Shown here piece after piece: positions 16,434-22,774 of a stretch of 64,000 nt of DNA (position 1 is its first letter; every line of letters starts with the position of its first letter). The notes below the pieces were generated by a model, which was not told the origin of the DNA, made no database searches, and saw only the letters and a list, made by a program, of their open reading frames with translations. The position numbers and the translations under genes were made by a program. Origin of the DNA: Bacillus sp. BP-3 (GTDB taxonomy: Bacteria > Bacillota > Bacilli > Bacillales > Bacillaceae_G); assembly GCF_028401955.1 (NCBI RefSeq), contig NZ_JAQOTJ010000002.1, forward strand, positions 409,729 to 473,728. The letters are read 5' to 3'.

Positions 16434-16575
16434 AAAAAGACCCTCCTACGGCAAGAACCATGAAAGGGCAAGGCGACTATACATTAAGTTATAAAAACAA
16501 ACGAACATAAGGGCGTATATTCGTTTTATTCTCTTACAATATTAATTTAATTTTTTGTTGCAAACTTGCCGTAGG
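16434..16575 (-). promoter_or_regulatory. Long-range stem with U run (possible attenuator or composite terminator)
   Basis: CCTACGGCAAG (16445-16455) and CTTGCCGTAGG (16565-16575) are perfect 11-base complements enclosing 109 bases. On the - strand the second arm is followed by AGGGTC and seven U (16434-16440). An inner hairpin ACGAA...TTCGT lies within the loop. It sits between the small CxxC ORF and the XRE gene on the same strand, so it could end one transcript or attenuate the next. Confidence 0.45.
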
Positions 16576-16725
16576 CCTACGAGGACTTTAGTCTGAGTAA
16601 TAATCTTTTTTCTTTTATAACGGTCTATCGCTAGATAGACAGACTTATTCATTAAAACATTTTAAAGCTAAAGCTTTAATTCTTTTTATCGTTTTTCTTT
16701 TTTATTTTAAGTTCTTAAGTTCTAA

Positions 16726-16851
16726 TTACATAGCAAACCGTGTGCATGTTTTACAAGCAAAATAAATGTTGAATTTTTGTTGCAAATCACAATCCTTTGC
16801 GGCACAAGGCTTTGAAGGTTGCATAATGTTTGTGCTTGTACTTGTAGACAT
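16726..16851 (-). CDS. Cysteine-pair microprotein (41 residues)
   Basis: From the ATG at 16851, behind AAGGGGAAAA, a 41-residue frame reads MSTSTSTNIMQPSKPCAAKD and continues with CDLQQ...FACKTCTRFAM. The four cysteines (Cx4C and Cx2C) could bind zinc. The frame lies inside otherwise non-coding DNA of the element. Coding status rests on the ribosome site and cysteine spacing only. Confidence 0.4.
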   Translation of the reverse strand: MSTSTSTNIMQPSKPCAAKDCDLQQKFNIYFACKTCTRFAM

Positions 16852-16884
16852 TTTTCCCCTTTTTATTAAGTACACATTATGGGA

Positions 16885-16972
16885 CACACACCCTTGTGAT
16901 ACGTCCTCTTACAGAACTACTGATACTACACGGTTCTCATAAGCTTACTTGCACATTGCACAAGGGTGTGTG
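16885..16972. repeat. 14-bp perfect inverted repeat with 60-bp spacer
   Basis: CACACACCCTTGTG (16885-16898) and CACAAGGGTGTGTG (16959-16972) are exact reverse complements. It is upstream of the microprotein on the - strand. It could be a recombination, replication or packaging site, or fold in RNA. Confidence 0.55.
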
Positions 16973-17007
16973 CTTACATGTCGAAAAGGTGTGCTTTAAC
17001 CTTTACA

Positions 17008-17076
17008 AAAAGAAAAAACGCCTTGAACGAGGTTCAAGACGCTAACACAAAAGGGGACGAAAGCCCCCGACCTTAT
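17008..17076 (-). ncRNA. Candidate small RNA of about 70 nt
   Basis: On the - strand, TATAAT (17082-17087) is preceded by TTGCTA at a long 19-base spacing. About 70 bases follow, forming a GGGGGC-TTTC-GTCCCC hairpin and then a terminator (CTTGAAC / GTTCAAG at 17022-17038) with a U run. There is no start codon with a ribosome site. The size and two-hairpin form resemble plasmid/phage counter-transcript RNAs; the target is unknown. Confidence 0.45.
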
Positions 17077-17127
17077 ACAGTATTATAGCACAAAAAAGAA
17101 GAACCCTAGCAAGCTAGCTAAGAGTCC

Positions 17128-17393
17128 TTTCCATCAAAAATGACAAAGGGTATTTCATCGAATGACTTGTTTTCAGTGTATAACGGATATTTTGTTGTTA
17201 TAAATTCGCAGAATCACATTTTCCTTCTAGAAAACTTCAAAATTCGATTCAAAAAGTTAAAGGTACAATTGCGTATTTCGATGAAGAATCACCTGTTTTT
17301 ACGATGCAATGTAAAGATGAAATTTTCTATCATATAATTTTGAACGATATCGTACGCGTAGGACATCATGAACAAGAGTACACGTACAAATGA
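17128..17393 (+). pseudogene. Decayed gene, C-terminus resembles YolD-like domain
   Basis: One frame carries KLQNSIQKVKGTIAYFDEES and continues through CKDEIFYHIILNDIVRVGHH to TGA at 17393. This is like the small beta domain of YolD-like proteins (G.I..id...i.l......i...dI..v). Upstream the same frame has stops, and a different frame is open from an ATG at 17140, as expected of a frameshifted gene. No intact start is found. Confidence 0.4.
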
Positions 17394-17678
17394 AACGATA
17401 GAAAAAATGTATAACCGGTTTTGAACAATTTCTAATAAGGAAGCTGTTCGTTTTTTTTGACAAATGAGAAATAGATTTCGCATGTATATTTCTTTTTTTG
17501 ACAATTTGATACGATGAACTTTTTTGGAAATGTGGCTAAATCCGTTGACAACTTTTTTGAAATACACTTTATTGACATGCGTTTTAGAATGTTGGTTCAT
17601 ATTCTTTGTATTGTAAAAAGATCGGTCATTTCTGTCGAAAAAATAAATTTTTAAAAAGAAACAAATTATACATATATC

Positions 17679-17707
17679 TTGTGTCCTTTTTTAAAAAGTA
17701 ATACAAT
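17679..17707 (+). promoter_or_regulatory. Promoter of the small hydrophobic peptide unit
   Basis: TTGTGT (17679-17684), a 17-base spacer, then TACAAT (17702-17707). The inferred leader of about 115 bases contains ACTTATCTTA (near 17750), which is complementary to TAAGATAAGT at 17821-17830, covering the start of the leader peptide. Confidence 0.55.
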
Positions 17708-17829
17708 ATTTAGAGAATAAACAACACAGAATCAACGAGGAATGTAACAACTTATCTTAATCTAATTTACTAGTAAATTAATATGTCGGCTGTGCAAATT
17801 AATTACTAATATCGGGAGATAAGATAAGT

Positions 17830-17883
17830 ATGAAAAAAAGCCTTTCGTATTCCCGTACGAAAAGCTTCATAGAAAGTAGGTGA
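17830..17883 (+). CDS. 17-residue leader peptide upstream of the hydrophobic peptide
   Basis: ATG after GGGAGATAAG gives MKKSLSYSRTKSFIESR. Its TGA (17881) lies inside the AGGTGAG ribosome site of the next ORF, whose ATG begins four bases later. The frame also spans a CTTTCGTA...TACGAAAAG hairpin. This suggests translational coupling, as in some type I toxin mRNAs. Confidence 0.4.
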   Translation: MKKSLSYSRTKSFIESR

Positions 17884-17887
17884 GTTT

Positions 17888-17992
17888 ATGCATTTACCAA
17901 CAGTGATGGCATTGTGTGTCATCTTGACGCTAGTATTTACTGTGCTTTTCGGCGTTTTAAACATTGTAGTAAACGTCCTCACCAAGAAATAA
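17888..17992 (+). CDS. 34-residue hydrophobic peptide, candidate type I toxin
   Basis: The peptide starts MHLPTVMALCVILTLVFTVL, continues with a second hydrophobic stretch and ends TKK. It thus has one long membrane helix and a basic end, like TxpA/BsrG-type or holin-like toxins. A good ribosome site (GTAGGTGAG) overlaps the leader-peptide stop. A strong promoter lies upstream, a terminator follows, and a consensus promoter faces it from the other strand just beyond the terminator. This is the classic layout of type I toxin-antitoxin loci with 3' overlap. It has no recognised family; a short phage holin-like or signalling peptide is the alternative. Confidence 0.5.
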   Translation: MHLPTVMALCVILTLVFTVLFGVLNIVVNVLTKK

Positions 17993-18019
17993 GAAATAAT
18001 TTTATGCTTTTTATCTGAA

Positions 18020-18056
18020 GCATCTTAAGTGTTCCCGCACTTAAGGTGCTTTTTTC
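18020..18056 (+). terminator. Terminator of the hydrophobic peptide mRNA
   Basis: GCATCTTAAGTG (18020-18031) pairs with CACTTAAGGTGC (18038-18049), followed by U residues. Confidence 0.85.
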
Positions 18057-18144
18057 TTTGTTAGGTAATGTATATTCAATGTACATTCAATATACAATAT
18101 TGAATCCTAAGTTCATTATACGTTCAGTACTTCCCTTTTTTCAA
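18020..18144 (-). ncRNA. Candidate antisense antitoxin RNA and its promoter
   Basis: On the - strand, TTGAAA (18139-18144), an 18-base spacer and TATAAT (18115-18120) form a near-consensus promoter, with start near 18107. The RNA would run toward and through the toxin terminator (18020-18049), overlapping the toxin mRNA 3' end. It includes the palindrome ATTCAATAT-ACA-ATATTGAAT (18085-18105). The 3' end is not clear because the U run on this strand is poor. Confidence 0.45.
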
Positions 18145-18269
18145 GATATCCACTCAAAGTTTACAATACAATTTGTTAATCGAAGTACACCGTTGTATAC
18201 GCAACCCATTCTTTCTCAATTCATTTTCTTATCCTTTTACTTCTAAATATTTAAGTATTCCTGTACATT

Positions 18270-18521
18270 TTAATATATTTCTTTTGGCTTCTGAAAATAA
18301 AAATAAACCTCCATCCATCTACTTTTAAAAGAAACCATATTACCACATGGACACTTATCTGTTTCTCTTTCATGGTATGGGGCATCATGATTAGCTAATA
18401 AAATAATATATTCTTGCCCACATTTATCACAAGCTGCATGTTCCAGTGCTTCACATGAATTTAATATATTTTCCGATGTAATATTATACTTTTCTCTTAC
18501 TTCCGCAGATAGGTCTAACAT
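18270..18521 (-). CDS. Small zinc-ribbon-like protein
   Basis: An 83-residue protein. The ATG at 18521 follows AGGAGGAG, so the upstream in-frame codons are not used. Two cysteine pairs (CDKCGQEY and, 26 residues on, DKCPCGNM) form a likely zinc knuckle. A nearby HERETDK segment is charged. The C-terminus has SRWMEVYFYFQKPKEIY. No known family is recognised. It lies in the - strand gene series of the element between Rep-like genes and the non-coding zone and could be a small DNA-binding or replication accessory factor. Confidence 0.6.
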   Translation of the reverse strand: MLDLSAEVREKYNITSENILNSCEALEHAACDKCGQEYIILLANHDAPYHERETDKCPCGNMVSFKSRWMEVYFYFQKPKEIY

Positions 18522-18649
18522 ACTTCTCCTCCTAAAATTCAATCTTTTCTTAACTCAATTCAACATTTTAGAAATATATCCTCTAAAATTAAAACTCCTT
18601 AAACTCTACAACCATAGAACCTATAATTCCACAAAAAAAGCAAGGACGT

Positions 18650-19108
18650 TTATGCCCCTGCTAAATGATATTCACTATCTATCTGTTTTTTTCGTGTTAT
18701 TTCATCATTAATACGTATCACTGTTCCTATTGGCACTTTGCAGAATTCAGCAATTTTAGCTAGTTCCGCACCCTCTTTAATAGAATTTCTAATACGTTGC
18801 TTGTCTGCTTCTGAAATATAACGCTTATACTTCGGCTGTTCGTAATGACCTAGAACGACTTGAAGGTTCGGTACTGAATTGTCCCACGGTATACCGTTAA
18901 TTCGTACAATAGATTTATCCTTTAAATCGTAGCCTAGTATAGTTAGAATAACCGTCTCTACTTCAATAAACTCACCCTCAAGAACGATATATTCATAACC
19001 ATGATCGTCCCGAATCATTCTTGGTCTAATAATCAATCCCGAAGCAAAGTTTACCTCGATTTTATCCATATTGCGTTTGATGATGTTGATTTTGTGTTCT
19101 GAAATCAT
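18650..19108 (-). CDS. HNH-like DNA-binding protein lacking the catalytic histidines
   Basis: A 152-residue protein behind CGGAGGA. Residues about 30-90 (DHGYEYIVLEGEFIEVETVI ... SIVRINGIPWDNSVPNLQVVLG) follow the order of phage HNH endonucleases (Y..v.L.g....vh.lva...VNHIDGNK.NN...NLe.v), but the two histidines are replaced. A C-terminal helix-turn-helix follows (EADKQRIRNSIKEGAELAKIA ... PIGTVIRIND). It probably binds DNA without cutting it. It is second or third in the early region of the element, next to the Rep-like gene. Confidence 0.5.
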   Translation of the reverse strand: MISEHKINIIKRNMDKIEVNFASGLIIRPRMIRDDHGYEYIVLEGEFIEVETVILTILGYDLKDKSIVRINGIPWDNSVPNLQVVLGHYEQPKYKRYISEADKQRIRNSIKEGAELAKIAEFCKVPIGTVIRINDEITRKKQIDSEYHLAGA

Positions 19109-19250
19109 GTATTTTATCCTCCGATACTAGTTTAAAAATAACCTTTCTTCACCGTTAATTAGTATCGGATTTATGTTTTGTGACATAAAACACTTGGATA
19201 ATTATTTCTTCCCCTTAAAATTCTCTTTCTGAACCGTATTATTACTTCTT

Positions 19251-20063
19251 TTAATCTTCATAAACAAGTTGGATATTACCGTTACTTAATTTTACTAATT
19301 TAAAAAACCCATGATTTTCAGCTTTTCTAACTGCGGATTGTATCTGAAATTCAGATTTTCCCGGATTCATTTCAATCATTTCTTTAATAATTTCGTCATA
19401 CGTATATGTGCCTTTATACGCATAAGTCATAAACATTGTCAATGCAGATAATTCAGAAGCAGCAAAACCATATTTATGATAATTCTCCATTAATTCTATA
19501 GGTATAGGTGTAGTTTCGTCGCCTTCTAACTCCGCTTTTTCATGTATTTCTCTTATAGTCTCTAATTCAGATAACAATTCCTTTGAAAGCAAATAAACGT
19601 CAATCATGCCCTTTCCCAAATCAATGATATATTTTTCCTTCTCATACAAGCTATTTAATACATCTTTCACTTTCTTTTTAGATAATCCTGTACGTTTGCT
19701 AATCATATCTACTCTGATTTTCACATTAGAAGTATTAGAAGTATGTACAACATAGCAAAGATATGTATACACCAATAATTCATCTATATCTATACGTCCT
19801 CTTTCAAAATCAATAAATGGTATAACTGGTACTGGGAAGGTTTTACCTTTAGTAAATTGAAAAACTACTTGATTTCCTGTTTCATCATCGATTATTCCTT
19901 GAGTATTATGTAAAATCTGTTGCGTAAATAGTGTTAACAATGTTTGTTTAGCATCTTTCCTCATTCTTTCTTCTAAAAAAATTCTCTCTGTTAACTCACT
20001 AGTAACCTTAACATCCTTAACTGCCACTAAATTTCCCCCTATAAATCTTATTTCCCCTACCAT
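19251..20063 (-). CDS. Winged-helix replication-initiator-like protein
   Basis: A 270-residue protein. The centre (ERGRIDIDELLVYTYLCYVV ... VKIRVDMISKRTGLSKKKVKDVLNSL) has the helix-turn-helix of phage/plasmid initiators that open a double-strand origin. The C-terminal part has a second winged-helix-like repeat (FAASELSALTMFMTYAYKGTYTYDEIIKEM ... IQSAVRKAENHGFFKLV). No ATPase or primase motif is present. The ATG follows AGAGG. It is the second gene after the integrase, and about 650 bases of non-coding DNA lie upstream. Replication of the excised element is the inferred role; a regulator is the alternative. Confidence 0.55.
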   Translation of the reverse strand: MVGEIRFIGGNLVAVKDVKVTSELTERIFLEERMRKDAKQTLLTLFTQQILHNTQGIIDDETGNQVVFQFTKGKTFPVPVIPFIDFERGRIDIDELLVYTYLCYVVHTSNTSNVKIRVDMISKRTGLSKKKVKDVLNSLYEKEKYIIDLGKGMIDVYLLSKELLSELETIREIHEKAELEGDETTPIPIELMENYHKYGFAASELSALTMFMTYAYKGTYTYDEIIKEMIEMNPGKSEFQIQSAVRKAENHGFFKLVKLSNGNIQLVYED

Positions 20064-20647
20064 ATTATACCTCTATAAGTAATAATTTTCAGTATATTCT
20101 TTTAATTAATAACCCCTTGACTTGGGATGTCAGTCCTTCATCATGGGATGAGGGTACAGGACAACGGCTAGGGCAGAGAATGACTACCTTATATCGCAAA
20201 AATAAAAAGGTTAATGCGACATAAAGTAGACGTTCATTGTCACTTCTCATGGTCTATCGGGTTAAGGAATCCGTGTAGTATACACCTTGTTTGAACGCTA
20301 GATTTTCACCTACAACGAACTTTTAACAAGTAATGCTTGTCCTACTTGCTGAAAGATTTAGGGAAAGAATTGTACTGCTGACATATCCTTAATTACTCGT
20401 AACCTAATGTTATCTTTCATGTTCGTTGCTACCTGTACCGTAATACACCAAGCAACCAGCCGAACCGTTTAGGGACGTTCTCTCCTAGACTCCCAACAAC
20501 GCAAACAAGGAAACGTTATATGTTAGGACGCTTAATTTTATGACATTGGCTTAGCTAACCTGTTCAAGTTTTACGAGTGTTAGGTCATTCCTCGTTCGGA
20601 AATTCCCTTTCGTAGTTCCTAAAAAAGACAATAGGAAACTAAACCTC
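20064..20647. other. Non-coding stretch upstream of the Rep-like gene
   Basis: About 580 bases with no supported ORF. A CCTTCATC/GATGAGGG hairpin lies at about 20132-20151, followed by many short GTTCG and ACGTTC motifs. It is a candidate origin or leader for the Rep-like gene; no known origin was recognised. Confidence 0.3.
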
Positions 20648-20802
20648 TTGTACACCTATTTTTAAAAATGGTATAATACAGGGGCTAAATGAAGGAATAT
20701 CCGTTATTTAGTTTTATGCTAAATGAAGTTTTTTTTATTTAGCTGATTTTCAAAGCTGTTTTTACAAGTTGGGCTACCTATTGCAGTAGGTAGCTTTTTT
20801 CT
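20648..20802 (+). ncRNA. Candidate small RNA convergent with the integrase gene
   Basis: TTGTAC (20648-20653), an 18-base spacer and TATAAT (20672-20677) form a promoter. The RNA would begin near 20684 and end at the terminator GCTACCTA/TAGGTAGC (20773-20794) plus six U. Inside, GCTAAATGAAG occurs twice, each copy followed by an ATTTAG arm, giving two tandem hairpins. No ORF with a ribosome site lies within. The ~118-nt RNA stops just short of the integrase 3' end on the other strand. Confidence 0.55.
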
Positions 20803-20807
20803 ATTAT

Positions 20808-21728
20808 TTAGATGTCCATAGTATTTAATGGATTATATTTGTCATTTTGTTCTCTTAATGCAGTACCCCATATAGCTAAGTAACGTTCAGTCATTCGTAA
20901 ATTACTATGTCGCAGCATTTTTTGAAGAGTAAATACATCACAACCATTAGCTAACATACGATGGGCAAATGTATGCCTAAAAGTATGTGCAGATAAACGA
21001 ACGTCTTTAAAATTCATTACCATTTTTAATCGTTTAAAGATACATTTCACAGCATTAGGTGTTAAAGGTTTGTTATCTTTGTTTACAAAGACATGACTTG
21101 ATAGAGTATCAAATTCACGTTCGCAGAATATCTTGTATTCGCATAATTCCTTAATGAGTTTTTCTGTTAAAGGAATGCTGCTTTGCTGACGTTTCTTCCC
21201 GAATACGGTAATTGTTCCTTGTACAAGGTCAACTTCTCGCCATTGTAAATTACATAATTCTCCTAATCTACAACCAGTACCAAGGAGAACAAGCATGATA
21301 GAATAATCTCTATATGCGTAATATTGTTTATCTCGTTGTTTTAGTCGCCTATAATAGCCAAGCATTTGTTTAATATGTTGGTCATTGAAAACTTCGATTT
21401 TGATGTCTTCTTTGGCATACTCGAATTTCCGAGTGGGATTTTTCTTTTCTTCAATGATTTCCTGATATTGAAGGTAATTAAAGAAAATCTTTAACGTATG
21501 GAGTTTGGTATTTCTTGTAGTAGGATTGTTCTTACGCTGCTTTTGACAATATAATAGGTAGTTTTTGATTACATTGGGTGTAATATCATTGACGTCAATA
21601 AGTTCACGTTCAGAACAAAACCCTTGAAACTCGTTAAGAGTAAGGAGGTAAGAACCGATTGTTCGCGAGGATAAATTTTTAAATTCTCTATCGTCCTTGA
21701 AATCTTGAATAGCAAATTTAAGCAACAA
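20808..21728 (-). CDS. int: Tyrosine recombinase/integrase of the element
   Basis: A 306-residue integrase. The N-terminal SAM-like core-binding domain (FKNLSSRTIGSYLLTLNEFQ ... NVIKNYLLYCQKQRK) is followed by the catalytic domain. The family residues are all visible: arginine in GTGCRLGELCNL, the HTFRHTFA box, and the final tyrosine in RMTERYLAI. The length fits XerC/D-like phage integrases. It lies about 130 bases from the intact tRNA-Val and reads away from it. It would insert and, with an excision factor, remove the element at the 46-bp core. No separate excisionase is obvious; one of the small HTH genes may serve. Confidence 0.95.
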   Translation of the reverse strand: MLLKFAIQDFKDDREFKNLSSRTIGSYLLTLNEFQGFCSERELIDVNDITPNVIKNYLLYCQKQRKNNPTTRNTKLHTLKIFFNYLQYQEIIEEKKNPTRKFEYAKEDIKIEVFNDQHIKQMLGYYRRLKQRDKQYYAYRDYSIMLVLLGTGCRLGELCNLQWREVDLVQGTITVFGKKRQQSSIPLTEKLIKELCEYKIFCEREFDTLSSHVFVNKDNKPLTPNAVKCIFKRLKMVMNFKDVRLSAHTFRHTFAHRMLANGCDVFTLQKMLRHSNLRMTERYLAIWGTALREQNDKYNPLNTMDI

Positions 21729-21855
21729 AAAACCACTTCCTTTCCAGTTTATAGACTAGAAGAAAGTGGTTCTTCGATTGCATAGCGTGTCTGCCAGCAA
21801 CCACTATATTTTATTACCGTCTGAATTCTTCACGAATCCAGCAATAACAAGCGTG

Positions 21856-21901
21856 TATGATCCCGACTGGGTTCGAACCAGCGACCTCCACCCTGTCAAG
21901 G
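21856..21901. repeat. Proximal attachment repeat within tRNA-Val
   Basis: 46 bases identical to 8399-8444. It restores the 3' half of the tRNA, so the host gene stays functional after integration. Confidence 0.9.
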
Positions 21902-21930
21902 TGGCGCTCTCCCTGCTGAGCTACGGGATC
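21858..21930 (-). tRNA. tRNA-Val (GAC)
   Basis: The full cloverleaf is seen: acceptor GATCCCG/CGGGATC, D stem GCTC/GAGC, anticodon stem CCACC/GGTGG with loop TTGACAG (anticodon GAC), T loop TTCGAAC. It is 73 nt without an encoded CCA. It reads valine codons GUC/GUU and is the integration target of the adjacent element. Confidence 0.93.
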
Positions 21931-22161
21931 ATGATAAATAGTGATGGATAAACATCTTTGTTATTTTATGGTCTCTATTATAAATGAAATGATGTGAACT
22001 CTACAAGACTTTTTATTTGTAAATTTCAAATAATAACCAAAAAAGTGTTGTTTTTCATTTTATAACATTATATGTATTCTACATGATAATGTAGGAAAAG
22101 GTATATTCTAGCAAATATAATATGATGAAATAAATTGGATATGGTTGTATAGGGGAGCAAG
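21931..22161. other. AT-rich flank right of the tRNA
   Basis: No gene is seen. It should contain the tRNA promoter on the - strand. Confidence 0.3.
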
Positions 22162-22253
22162 ATGTTTAAAAAAGGGATTGTGTTTGTTGTGGAGGTCTTG
22201 TTTTAGTAGGAGTCATATTTGATGATTTCCAGTTGTTTGATAAGACGGATTAA
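22162..22253 (+). pseudogene. Frameshifted small membrane-peptide gene
   Basis: ATG after AGGGGAGCA starts MFKKGIVFVV. Shifting frame near 22191 continues GGLVLVGVIFDDFQLFDKTD to TAA at 22253. The total length is not a multiple of three. The two parts join into one plausible single-helix peptide. It may be a lost gene or a sequencing indel. Confidence 0.35.
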
Positions 22254-22387
22254 AAAGAAAGAAGTTTTCCATTTATTTAGTAGTTTTTAGGGCATATGAA
22301 GAGTTCATTTTTTACCGTTTTATTAATATATTATACAAAGGAATAATTAATAGGTTTATAAGAATATATATGAATGAAGGGGTGTAA

Positions 22388-22624
22388 ATGGTAAGAAAGA
22401 ATTTTAAAATGTATGTGCCGAGATATAGAACGTTTTCTATTAATGGAGCAGTTTTTGATGTAGATGTATCTCAAGAAGAATTTGGAGAAGAGCTTGTAAG
22501 ATGGATGGAATCAAAGGGTTGGTCATTTATCGGGGTAACGGATGAGATAACGGAAGAGGAAGCGAAAAAAAATCTTATGGATCTTTTAAGTGATGAGGGG
22601 GATAAAGAGGATAAGGAGGAGTAA
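22388..22624 (+). CDS. Small acidic hypothetical protein
   Basis: A 78-residue protein behind AAGGGGTG. It begins MVRKNFKMYVPRYRTFSING and has a tryptophan-containing centre (RWMESKGWSFIGVTDEITEEE). The tail is very acidic (DEGDKEDKEE). No signal peptide or membrane segment is present. It lies alone upstream of the carboxypeptidase gene. I do not recognise a family; it is probably a lineage-specific soluble protein. Confidence 0.6.
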   Translation: MVRKNFKMYVPRYRTFSINGAVFDVDVSQEEFGEELVRWMESKGWSFIGVTDEITEEEAKKNLMDLLSDEGDKEDKEE

Positions 22625-22774
22625 TTCCTCCTATTTTTTATGTATTGTTGTTCTGTCTTTTTTTGTAAAATTATGATATACTGGAAAACGGTAAATAGAA
22701 GGTAGTGTCGTATTCTATTTTGATTTTTATAATAAATAACGTATATATATAGAGTTAAGAAAAGGGAGAAGTGA

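Larger units (their letters stand above)
8399..21901. mobile_element. 13.5-kb integrative element in tRNA-Val (satellite-like island)
   Basis: A perfect 46-bp direct repeat (8399-8444 and 21856-21901) bounds the region. The right copy is the 3' part of an intact tRNA-Val gene and the left copy is an orphan fragment, which is the standard outcome of tyrosine-recombinase integration into a tRNA gene. The integrase gene lies next to the intact tRNA. Nearly all genes point left on the - strand in the order integrase, Rep-like, regulators, small-terminase-like, coiled-coil, HEPN, HTH, holin-like relic, antirepressor-like genes, sigma-like. There is no large terminase, portal, capsid, tail or conjugation gene. 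I infer a phage satellite or a reduced phage-plasmid. Confidence 0.88.
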
